The position numbers and the translations under genes are program-made. Positions 6,833-13,469 of a stretch of 17,799 nucleotides of DNA are shown here, in pieces; the stretch's first letter is position 1; the number at the start of each line of letters is the position of its first letter. The notes beneath the pieces were generated by a model, which was not told where the DNA came from, searched no databases, and saw only the letters and a program-made list of their open reading frames with translations. Source of the stretch: Hyphomonas sp. UBA5111 (GTDB taxonomy: Bacteria; Pseudomonadota; Alphaproteobacteria; Caulobacterales; Hyphomonadaceae); NCBI GenBank assembly GCA_002414505.1, contig DHZF01000098.1:3385-21183 (forward strand), written 5' to 3'.

Positions 6833-7447
6833 ATGAAACTCTATCATAGCCCGAAGGCCCCCAACCCGGACCGGGTCGTCTTTTTTCTCCGCGCCAAGGG
6901 CAAGCTGGATGCGGTGGAGCTGGAAGAAGTCTCCATCATGAAACAGGAGCACCGGACGAAGGAATATCGCGAAGTGTCTCCGTTTGCGCAGGTGCCGGCG
7001 CTGGTGCTGGATGACGGGACCAAGATCACCGAAAGCCGGGCGATTTGTACCTATTTCGAGAATGTCTTCCCGGAGCCGAACCTCATGGGAACGGACGCGA
7101 AGGAAAAGGCCCTGATCGAGATGTGGGATCGCCGGGTCGAGTTGATGTTCATGGTGCAGTTCGCGACCTGGTTCCGCAATGCGCATGAGATGATGGCCCC
7201 GCTGGAAGTCCCGCAGAGCGCCGAGGCCGCTGCCAAGGGCGAGAAGAACGCCCGGCGCATGGCGGAACGGTTCAATGCACATCTCGCCGACCACGAATTC
7301 CTCGCGGCCGACCGGTTCTCGATTGCGGACATCACCCTGTTCATCACCTGCGGGTTTTGCCGGGTGATGAAATGGTCCCCGCATAAAGAGCATGAGCATC
7401 TCGGCCGCTGGTATGAGGCCATGAAGGCGCGCGGCTTCGCGGGCTAG
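6833..7447 (+). CDS. Glutathione S-transferase family protein
   Basis: A 204-residue cytoplasmic GST. The N-terminal thioredoxin-like domain (1-80) begins MKLYHSPKAPNPDRV, has the cis-proline loop QVPALVLDDG (Pro55) and the ESRAI motif (Ser68) that contacts the gamma-glutamyl group of glutathione. The helical C-terminal domain holds the N-capping motif FSIADITLF. GSTs conjugate or reduce electrophiles with glutathione; the substrate is not predictable. The strong ribosome binding site AGGAGG overlaps the stop codon of the receptor gene, with only ten bases between stop and ATG, so the two are probably co-transcribed and translationally coupled. It converges on an SDR gene nine bases downstream. 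Confidence 0.88.
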   Translation: MKLYHSPKAPNPDRVVFFLRAKGKLDAVELEEVSIMKQEHRTKEYREVSPFAQVPALVLDDGTKITESRAICTYFENVFPEPNLMGTDAKEKALIEMWDRRVELMFMVQFATWFRNAHEMMAPLEVPQSAEAAAKGEKNARRMAERFNAHLADHEFLAADRFSIADITLFITCGFCRVMKWSPHKEHEHLGRWYEAMKARGFAG

Positions 7448-7456
7448 CCTGCCCGG

Positions 7457-8245
7457 CTAGGCGTTCTTGATGTTCATCCCGCCATCAACCGGGATGTGTA
7501 CGCCGGTCAGGAAGCTGGCGGCCGGCAGGACGAGGGATAGCGTCATGTTGGCGACTTCTTCCGGGATGCCGTAGCGGCGCAAAGGCACGCGGCGCTTGGC
7601 GTAGATTTCCTTGTGCTCGTCCTGGATGCCGGCCGTGATGCCAGTATGGATCGGGCCGGGACAGATGGCGTTGACGGTGATGCCTTCACGGCCGAGGTCG
7701 ACCGCGAGACCGCGGGTCAGGCCAATCACGCCATGCTTGGCAGCGACATAGGGCGAATTGCCTGGCGTGGCCCCAAGGCCTTCCGTGGACGCAATATTCA
7801 CGATGCGGCCGAACCCGGCCTTGCGCATATAGGGCAGCGCGGCGCGGATGGCGCGCTGGTGGGAGGTCAGCATGACATTGATGCTGGCGGCCCACGCCTC
7901 TTCATAGCTTTCCTCGGCAACGTCCGCCATTCTTGCGAAGCCGGCATTGTTGATGAGGATTTCGAGCCCGCCGAAATGCGCGGCAGTCTCGTCCACGACG
8001 CGCTTGATCGCGTCCTTGTCGCCGACATCCAGCGCCCAACCCTGCACGTTGGAGAATCCTGCGTCGCGGATTTCCTGCACGACGACATCGACATTTTCCT
8101 GCTTGAGGTCTGTCACGGCGACGTTCGCGCCCTGACGGGCAAAGAGGTGCGCAGTCGCGCGGCCCATGCCGCTGGCGGCGCCGGTGATGAGGGCGGTCTT
8201 GCCCTCGATGGAGCGGGAGAGATCCTGATAGGGCGGATGGCTCAT
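7457..8245 (-). CDS. SDR-family oxidoreductase (3-oxoacyl/3-hydroxybutyrate dehydrogenase-like)
   Basis: A 262-residue classical short-chain dehydrogenase. Visible motifs are TGAASGMG (21-28) for NAD(P), NNAG (99-102), Ser153 and Tyr166-x3-Lys170 in YVAAK, and the closing VDGGMNIKNA. Acidic Asp46 after the second strand (VTDLKQ) favours NAD over NADP. It resembles FabG-like and hydroxybutyrate or secondary-alcohol dehydrogenases; the substrate cannot be fixed from sequence. Its ATG overlaps the stop of the upstream thioesterase by four bases (ATGA), so the two are one operon and translationally coupled. The shared function is probably acyl-CoA or short hydroxyacid metabolism, together with the divergent acyl-CoA dehydrogenase. 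Confidence 0.88.
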   Translation of the reverse strand: MSHPPYQDLSRSIEGKTALITGAASGMGRATAHLFARQGANVAVTDLKQENVDVVVQEIRDAGFSNVQGWALDVGDKDAIKRVVDETAAHFGGLEILINNAGFARMADVAEESYEEAWAASINVMLTSHQRAIRAALPYMRKAGFGRIVNIASTEGLGATPGNSPYVAAKHGVIGLTRGLAVDLGREGITVNAICPGPIHTGITAGIQDEHKEIYAKRRVPLRRYGIPEEVANMTLSLVLPAASFLTGVHIPVDGGMNIKNA

Positions 8246-8670
8246 GAGCGTTTCTTTCGTTTCTTGATCGTACCGGAGAAATTGAGGACCGGGCGGCCAT
8301 TGGCCGTGACGATGCCGCGCACAAAGGTGATGGACCGGCCCTTGCGGAGCACGTCGCCGCGCGCCTCGATGAATTCGCCTTCCAGCGCGCCATCCAGGAA
8401 TTCGGAGGTGAAAGCGACCGTAACACCATATTCGCCCTCCATGCCGTCATGCGCGATGGCAAACAGCGAGAAATCGGCAAAGGCCATCAGGCAACCACCA
8501 TGCATGACGCCGCCGGCATTCATGTGCTTGTGTTCGGCGCGAAAGGCAGCGACCGGGCCCTGGTCGTCAGTCTTGAAATAGAACGGACCGGCGGCGTCGT
8601 GTTCGAATGGCTCGTCGGGCCATGTCTGCCATCCGGCAAACTCCCCGGTTTGTACGGTTTGTGCGGTCAT
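8242..8670 (-). CDS. PaaI-family hotdog-fold thioesterase
   Basis: A 142-residue protein with the PaaI/4HBT hotdog fold, the usual size for this family. The signature HMNAGGVMHGGCLMAFAD (49-66) is the loop and central helix that carry the catalytic Asn/His-Gly-Gly and Asp/Asn. Such enzymes hydrolyse acyl-CoA thioesters, releasing CoA; PaaI does so for phenylacetyl and hydroxyphenylacetyl-CoA. I chose the ATG at 8670 because GGGAGG lies five bases upstream; a GTG at 8697 would place that site inside the gene. The C-terminus is very basic (KKRKKRS). It is first in an operon with the SDR and diverges from the acyl-CoA dehydrogenase across 107 bp. Confidence 0.87.
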   Translation of the reverse strand: MTAQTVQTGEFAGWQTWPDEPFEHDAAGPFYFKTDDQGPVAAFRAEHKHMNAGGVMHGGCLMAFADFSLFAIAHDGMEGEYGVTVAFTSEFLDGALEGEFIEARGDVLRKGRSITFVRGIVTANGRPVLNFSGTIKKRKKRS

Positions 8671-8777
8671 TCCGCCTCCCTGCTGTTTTTCCGGCACGAT
8701 ACCGCACAGTCACCCTTCGACAAGCGTGCCGTTGGGGCATAGATTGCGCGGGAAAGAACATCACCGGAGGAAAAACT

Positions 8778-9938
8778 ATGGCATTCGATGCCGAGATCCG
8801 CGCGGCGCTGATTGAACAGGTGCGCCGCTTCGTGACCGAGAAATGCGTGCCGATCGAAGCGCAGGTCGGCGACGAGGACGAAGTTCCGCAGGATGTGGTC
8901 GATGAGATGAAGAATCTCGGCCTGTTCGGCATTGCCGTGCCGGAAGAATATGGCGGCCTCGCCCTGGACATGGAGACCGAGGCGCTGGTGGCGATGGAGC
9001 TGGGCGAAACCTCTCCGGCCTTCCGCAGTGTCGCTGGCACGAATATCGGCATTGGCAGCCAGGCGCTCGTCCTGTTCGGAACGGATGCGCAGAAGGAAAA
9101 ATGGCTGCCGGGCATCGCGTCAGGCGATTTGATCGCGAGCTTTGCGCTCACCGAGCCGGAAGCGGGCTCCGATGCGGGCAGCCTGACCACAAAGGCAATC
9201 CGTGACGGCGACCATTATGTGCTGAACGGCACCAAACGCTACATTACCAATGCCAACAAGGCGGACCTGTTCACGGTCATGGCGCGGACCGATGTGGATA
9301 CGCCGGGCCCAAAGGGCGTGTCAGCCTTTGTCGTGGAACGCGATACACCGGGTGTGTCGGTCGGCGTGCCGGAAAAGAAGATGGGCCAGCAGGGCGCGCA
9401 CATTTGTGACGTGATCTTCGAGGATGCCCGCGTGCCAGCCGGGAACATCATCGGCAAGGAAGGCGAAGGCTTCAAGGTGGCGATGAGCGTGCTCGACAAG
9501 GGCCGCCTGCATATCTCTGCCGTGGCCACGGGCGTGTCGAAACGCCTGATCCGGGAGATGGTGAATTACGCGCTGGAGCGGAAGCAATTCGGCACGGCCA
9601 TCATGAATCACCAGATGATCCAGGCGATGATCGCCGACAGCCAGGCCGAGACCTATGCGGCCGAATGCATGATCATGGACGCGGCGCGCCGGCGCGATGC
9701 GGGCGAGGACGTCACCCTGCTTGCCTCTTCGACGAAACTGTTCGCCACCGAGGCCTGTGGCCGGGTGGCCGATCGCGCGGTGCAGGTGTTTGGCGGCGCA
9801 GGCTATGTGTCCGACTATGGCATTGAGCGGTTCTATCGCGATGTGCGTATCTTCCGCCTGTATGAAGGCACCAGCCAGATTCAGCAGATCATCATTGCAC
9901 GCGAATTGGCCAAGGCGGCGAAAGCGGGGAGACTTTAA
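8778..9938 (+). CDS. Acyl-CoA dehydrogenase
   Basis: A 386-residue FAD enzyme of typical length that introduces the alpha-beta double bond into acyl-CoA and passes electrons to ETF. The N-terminal helical domain covers about 1-118, the FAD-binding beta domain contains FALTEPEAGSDAGS (122-135), and the C-terminal helical domain ends with FGGAGYVSDYGIERFYRD and RLYEGTSQIQQ. Glu363 in YEGTSQ is the catalytic base position of short-chain and branched-chain members, so short or branched acyl-CoA is the likely substrate class. GGAGG at 8767-8771 supports the ATG at 8778. It heads an operon with the serine hydrolase (three bases downstream) and the DUF3253 gene. The divergent neighbours are a thioesterase and an SDR. 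Confidence 0.94.
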   Translation: MAFDAEIRAALIEQVRRFVTEKCVPIEAQVGDEDEVPQDVVDEMKNLGLFGIAVPEEYGGLALDMETEALVAMELGETSPAFRSVAGTNIGIGSQALVLFGTDAQKEKWLPGIASGDLIASFALTEPEAGSDAGSLTTKAIRDGDHYVLNGTKRYITNANKADLFTVMARTDVDTPGPKGVSAFVVERDTPGVSVGVPEKKMGQQGAHICDVIFEDARVPAGNIIGKEGEGFKVAMSVLDKGRLHISAVATGVSKRLIREMVNYALERKQFGTAIMNHQMIQAMIADSQAETYAAECMIMDAARRRDAGEDVTLLASSTKLFATEACGRVADRAVQVFGGAGYVSDYGIERFYRDVRIFRLYEGTSQIQQIIIARELAKAAKAGRL

Positions 9939-9941
9939 ACC

Positions 9942-11177
9942 ATGTTCGAACACGATCTGACCGACCCGCATGATGTGGGCTTGAATGCAGAACGGCTGGT
10001 GGCCATTCCGCAGTACTTCAAGGAAAACTATCTCGACACCGGCAAGCTGCCCTGTGTCGCGACGCTGGTGTCGCGCGGCGGCGAAGTGGCGCTGGAAGAC
10101 TATTCCGGCACGACGCATCTGGGTGAAGGCGAACCAATCGGTCCGCATACGATCTTCCGGATCTATTCCATGACCAAGCCGGTCACGTCGCTGGCGGCGA
10201 TGATGCTGTTCGAAGAAGGCCGGTTGCGTCTCGACCATGAGCTCGCGCGCTACATTCCGGAATTCGAAAACGTACAAGTGTTCGATAGCGGCAATCGCGA
10301 GGACTATACGACGCGCGCGCCGGACAGGCCGATCACGCTGCTGGATCTGTTCACGCACACATCCGGGATCACCTATGGCTTCCTGATGCAGGACGAGCCG
10401 GACGCGATCTATCGCAAGCACAAGATTTCCACGACGCCGGAAACCCTGCTGGAAATGAGCCAGCGGATTGCTAAACTGCCGCTTGCCTTCTCGCCGGGCA
10501 CCCGCTGGGGCTATGGGCACTCGATCGACGTTCTGGGCGCGGTGGTCGAACTTGTGGCCGGCCAGCCTCTGGATGAATTCTTCCGGGAACGTATCTTTGG
10601 TCCGTTGGGCATGGAAGACACGGATTTCTGGGTGCCGGAAAACAAGATCGATCGGCTGATGGCCTGCTACAACAAGCATCCGCTGACCGGTGAGGTCACC
10701 ATGTCCGATGCGGCCGGCAAGGATTCCAAGCTCTACAGCAAGCGGCCCAAACTGTTGAATGCCGGCGGCGGGCTCGCCTCTACCGTACGCGACTATCACC
10801 GCTTCTGCCTGATGCTGATGCGCGGTGGTACGCTGGATGGGGCCCGCATCATCAGCCCGAAAACATGGGAGTTCATGCGCCAGAACCATCTGCCGGGTGG
10901 CAAGACGATCAAGGAGATGGGCGACAAGACCTTCTCCGAGGCGCGTATGGAAGGCAATGGCTTCGGGCTTGGCGGGTCGGTACTGACCGATACGGTCGCG
11001 TCGATGCAGCCGTCCAGCCTGGGCAATTTCAGCTGGGGCGGCCTCGCCTCGACCTTCTTCTGGATTGATCCGGAAGAGGAGATGATTGCCATCCAGGCGA
11101 CGCAAATGATCCCGTCGGGCACCTATCCGATCCGGCCGCAACTGCAGCAACTCGTTTATGCGGCGGTGGACTGGTGA
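9942..11177 (+). CDS. Beta-lactamase-family serine hydrolase (EstB/LovD-like esterase)
   Basis: A 411-residue protein of the class C beta-lactamase fold. The nucleophile motif S-x-x-K is SMTK at 76-79, the tyrosine motif is Tyr191 in RWGYGHS, and the third motif is WGG (365-367) in place of KTG, as in esterases and transacylases such as EstB and LovD. No signal peptide is present, so it should be cytoplasmic and not a true beta-lactamase, which works in the periplasm. The ATG is three bases after the acyl-CoA dehydrogenase stop, with GGGAGA upstream. Its stop overlaps the next start by four bases (GTGA). Context suggests hydrolysis or transfer of an acyl or ester group in the same catabolic pathway; this is inference. 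Confidence 0.9.
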   Translation: MFEHDLTDPHDVGLNAERLVAIPQYFKENYLDTGKLPCVATLVSRGGEVALEDYSGTTHLGEGEPIGPHTIFRIYSMTKPVTSLAAMMLFEEGRLRLDHELARYIPEFENVQVFDSGNREDYTTRAPDRPITLLDLFTHTSGITYGFLMQDEPDAIYRKHKISTTPETLLEMSQRIAKLPLAFSPGTRWGYGHSIDVLGAVVELVAGQPLDEFFRERIFGPLGMEDTDFWVPENKIDRLMACYNKHPLTGEVTMSDAAGKDSKLYSKRPKLLNAGGGLASTVRDYHRFCLMLMRGGTLDGARIISPKTWEFMRQNHLPGGKTIKEMGDKTFSEARMEGNGFGLGGSVLTDTVASMQPSSLGNFSWGGLASTFFWIDPEEEMIAIQATQMIPSGTYPIRPQLQQLVYAAVDW

Positions 11178-11431
11178 GCGAAAAGAAAGCCAATCCTGTG
11201 CGGCAGGCCATCCTGGACCTGACCGCAGCCTGCGGGCCGGGCAAGACGATCAGTGCCGAACAGGCCGCCAGGGCGGTAAGTGAGGCGAACTTCCAGCGCG
11301 TGCTGAAGGATGTTCGCGCCGAGGCCATCCGCCTTCACAAGGCCGGCACTGTGCTGATCTATCGGAAAGGCAAGCCGGTCGAGGATCCGGACGTGTTCAA
11401 GGGTGTCTACCGCCTCGGGCTTCCGACCTGA
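11174..11431 (+). CDS. DUF3253 small protein
   Basis: An 85-residue protein, starting with GTG inside the end of the serine hydrolase gene (GTGA overlap), so translation is coupled. It matches my memory of the DUF3253 family: an N-terminal ILDLTAACGPGKTISAEQAARAV helix-turn-helix-like half, then VRAEAIRLHKAGTVLIYRKGKPVEDPD and a final GVYRLGL. The pattern looks like a small winged-helix fold, but no function is established. It is the last gene of the acyl-CoA dehydrogenase operon and converges on the histidine-phosphatase gene with six bases between stops. No signal peptide or cysteine motif is visible. Confidence 0.8.
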   Translation: MSEKKANPVRQAILDLTAACGPGKTISAEQAARAVSEANFQRVLKDVRAEAIRLHKAGTVLIYRKGKPVEDPDVFKGVYRLGLPT

Positions 11432-11437
11432 CGCGGC

Positions 11438-11938
11438 CTACTCGCCGAAGCGGCGGATTTCGGTCCGGAATCTCCGGCCATTTGCGGTCAGAACGTAGAG
11501 CCGGTCATACTCCGTCGCTTCGACAATTGGCGCACCGGGTTTGCCGCCAAGCTCTTTGACGAGCTGCGGCGTGGTATTGGAATGGCCGACCACGAGGATG
11601 TTTCCGGGCGTCGCGCGGAGCATGTTGGCGAAGGTTTCCAGATTGCTTGCATCGTAGGGCAACACGGTGAGGCCCGTCGCCCTGGCAATCGGTGCCGCCG
11701 TTTCACGTGTGCGCCGGGTCTCGGTTGAGTAGATCGCCGTGAGACCGGCATCTTTCAGTTCGTTTGCGAGGATCTCTGCGCGGGCGCGGCCTATCAGCGT
11801 CAGGGGCGGATTGTCGCCGGTGGCTTTTTCAGCGTGGCGCACGAGATAGATCTGGCGCGCGTCCGGCGGCGGCGATGAGGCGCAGGCGGCGAGTGTGACC
11901 GAGGTCAGGAGGGCGAGGGCGAGGCGGCGCGTCAGCAT
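11438..11938 (-). CDS. Histidine-phosphatase-family lipoprotein
   Basis: A 166-residue exported protein. Residues 1-18 are a signal peptide with lipobox LAAC, Cys19 being the lipidation site. The mature part is a histidine-phosphatase (phosphoglycerate-mutase-like) domain: IYLVRHAEK holds the phosphate-accepting His35 of the RH motif, STETRRTRET carries the second arginine region, and VVGHSNTTP holds His119. It is shorter than cofactor-dependent phosphoglycerate mutase (about 250) and fits small SixA or broad phosphatase types. Location in the envelope suggests a periplasmic phosphomonoesterase. The ATG shares its first A with the upstream DUF3291 stop (TAATG), indicating coupled translation. 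Confidence 0.87.
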   Translation of the reverse strand: MLTRRLALALLTSVTLAACASSPPPDARQIYLVRHAEKATGDNPPLTLIGRARAEILANELKDAGLTAIYSTETRRTRETAAPIARATGLTVLPYDASNLETFANMLRATPGNILVVGHSNTTPQLVKELGGKPGAPIVEATEYDRLYVLTANGRRFRTEIRRFGE

Positions 11939-12432
11939 TATGCGGCCACCGGCTTGGCGATCAGATGGTCGAGCGAGAAGGCATCCTTCGTCGGCCCGTT
12001 CTGACGTAGAGATTGCAGTTTGTCCCATCCGTCCTGCATCGTGAAGTGTTCCCCGCGTGGCGCCCACCACAAGACAAAGCTCGCCCCGTCGGTCCGGTCA
12101 AGCTGGTTGGCCAGACGCCGCATGCCTGCGGGGTGTGTATGGCCGCTATAGGAGAACTCTCTCAGCGTCTCGACGGACTTCCAGCCGGCCATGGTGCAAA
12201 CGTCTGGAGCCGCCAAATCCTTGGGATAGGGAAAGGCATGCTGCATGCCGTACCAGTCCCCATTGGGGCGCCGGATTCCATGCGTGTGCCAGTGGAGTCC
12301 TTCAAACGAATCCGCATCCGAAAAGATGCGCGGCAGGATCGCCATGAATACCCGAACGAATTCATTCTCCATATTGAAGGCGCCCAATGGGCGCGCGCAA
12401 TTGAAGTGAATCAATCGGTATTCTGTTATCAT
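11938..12432 (-). CDS. DUF3291 protein
   Basis: A 164-residue cytoplasmic protein that fits the DUF3291 family as I remember it: an N-terminal YRLIHFNCARP strand, ENEFVRVFMAILPRIFSDADSFEGLHWH in the middle, and the signature FVLWWAPRGEHFTMQDGWDKLQSLRQNGPTK split across the C-terminal third (about 116-145). Members are expected to adopt a dimeric alpha-beta barrel like antibiotic monooxygenases, but function is unknown. I start at the ATG at 12432, with GGGGAC upstream; an earlier in-frame ATG at 12483 adds 17 residues lacking homology-like features. It overlaps the phosphatase gene by one base downstream and follows the enoyl-CoA hydratase gene after 91 bp. Confidence 0.78.
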   Translation of the reverse strand: MITEYRLIHFNCARPLGAFNMENEFVRVFMAILPRIFSDADSFEGLHWHTHGIRRPNGDWYGMQHAFPYPKDLAAPDVCTMAGWKSVETLREFSYSGHTHPAGMRRLANQLDRTDGASFVLWWAPRGEHFTMQDGWDKLQSLRQNGPTKDAFSLDHLIAKPVAA

Positions 12433-12506
12433 TGAAGTGTCCCCGTCCAATTCCGACAGGGATATGACAAAGCGGTTTCGCAATTGTTAAAAGAGACCAA
12501 AACTCT

Positions 12507-12520
12507 GAAGGGGCCCCTTC
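12507..12520 (-). terminator. Perfect 14-bp palindrome after the enoyl-CoA hydratase gene
   Basis: GAAGGGGCCCCTTC starts three bases beyond the enoyl-CoA hydratase stop codon. It can fold as a 5-bp stem with a GGCC loop. On the minus strand it is followed by AGAGTTTTGG and a further CTCTTTTAA, so a weak intrinsic terminator is plausible; a protein binding site ahead of the DUF3291 gene is the alternative. Confidence 0.35.
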
Positions 12521-12523
12521 GAA

Positions 12524-13321
12524 TCATTTCCCCTTGAATTCAGCGGGCCTTTTCTGAAGGAACGCGCTGACGCCTTCCTTGAAATCATCCGTGCGCCCCG
12601 CAGTGCGCTGGGCCAGCCGTTCGTCATAGATCGCTTCGTCGAAATCGGATTCGCAGGCTTTCCAGATCAGTTCGCGGGCAAGTGACAATGCGATGGTTGG
12701 GCCGCTGGCCAGCTTTTCCGCCATTTCCAGGGCGGTCGGCATGAGCTGGTCGTCTTCAACGATGCGGTTGATCATGCCCCATTCCATGGCTTTTTCGGCC
12801 GGAACCTTGTCGCCGAACAGCGCCATTTCCATGGCGCGTACGCGGCCGATGGTGCGGGCCAGCAGCCAGGTTGATCCGCCATCCGGCAGAAGGCCAATGC
12901 GGCGGAAAGCCTGCAGGAAGTAGGCGCTCTTCGCGCACACGACGATGTCGCCAACCAGGGCCAGCGAACAGCCGACACCGGCGGCAGGTCCGTTGACAGC
13001 GGTAATGACCGGGTGCGGATGTTCCCGGATGGCCTGCATAAGCGGATTGTAATGCGTGGTCAGGGCGCGGCCGGCATCGGGCTTGGAGCCTTCATGGCTG
13101 AGCTTCACGCTGAGCCCGCCGGGGCCGAGATTGGCACCGGAACAGAAGCCGCGGCCCGCGCCGGTCAGGATGGTGCAGCGCGCTTCATCGGCGGCGACTT
13201 CAAAGGCGTGCAGCAATTCCTGGGCAGTATCGACGCCGCAGGCGTTCAGCGTGGACGGGTCATTGAAGCTGATGATGGCGATATCGCCTTTCAGCTCGTA
13301 GGAAATCTTTGTGTAGGCCAT
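12524..13321 (-). CDS. Enoyl-CoA hydratase/isomerase family protein (PaaG-like)
   Basis: A 265-residue crotonase-fold enzyme of normal length. The oxyanion-hole segments are GFCSGANL (58-65) and NGPAAGVGCSLAL (110-122). The active-site loop reads IGLLPDGGSTWLL with Asp147. In classical hydratases two Glu residues act here, while PaaG-type isomerases and 4-chlorobenzoyl-CoA dehalogenase use an Asp at this position, so an isomerase role, moving a double bond or opening an epoxide in an acyl-CoA, is more likely than plain hydration. The ATG at 13321 has GGGAG eight bases upstream. It diverges from the aldehyde dehydrogenase gene across 148 bp. Exact substrate unknown; phenylacetate genes such as paaABC are not in view. 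Confidence 0.88.
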   Translation of the reverse strand: MAYTKISYELKGDIAIISFNDPSTLNACGVDTAQELLHAFEVAADEARCTILTGAGRGFCSGANLGPGGLSVKLSHEGSKPDAGRALTTHYNPLMQAIREHPHPVITAVNGPAAGVGCSLALVGDIVVCAKSAYFLQAFRRIGLLPDGGSTWLLARTIGRVRAMEMALFGDKVPAEKAMEWGMINRIVEDDQLMPTALEMAEKLASGPTIALSLARELIWKACESDFDEAIYDERLAQRTAGRTDDFKEGVSAFLQKRPAEFKGK

Positions 13322-13409
13322 GCAATTCGCTCCCGATGGGTGTTTTTTGCCACCCTATTGTGTCGTCCGCCCCGCGTGAACGCCTGACCCAACGGAAATG
13401 TTTTTTATT

Positions 13410-13437
13410 TTGTTCAGAGATCAATGCGCGCTACACT
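13410..13437 (+). promoter_or_regulatory. Putative sigma-70-type promoter of the aldehyde dehydrogenase gene
   Basis: TTGTTC (13410-13415) and TACACT (13432-13437) are spaced by 16 bases and stand about 30 bases before the ATG, in an AT-rich patch that contrasts with the GC-rich surroundings. Both hexamers match the consensus at four of six positions. This is a visual prediction. Confidence 0.35.
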
Positions 13438-13469
13438 TCGGCGAGGAAACGACCCAGAGGAAGAGACAC

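Noticed and set aside
7441..7456. Terminator between the convergent GST and SDR genes.
   Set aside because: Only a four-base GGGC/GCCC pairing and no T-run.
9321..11150. Long open frame (609 codons) on the minus strand opposite the acyl-CoA dehydrogenase and serine hydrolase genes.
   Set aside because: Both forward genes have complete, motif-rich proteins with ribosome binding sites. The reverse frame is His/Arg/Gln-rich, has no recognisable domain and follows from high-GC codon bias.
9942..11177. Antibiotic-resistance beta-lactamase.
   Set aside because: There is no signal peptide, the third motif is WGG instead of KTG, and the context is acyl-CoA metabolism, so an esterase-type enzyme is more likely.
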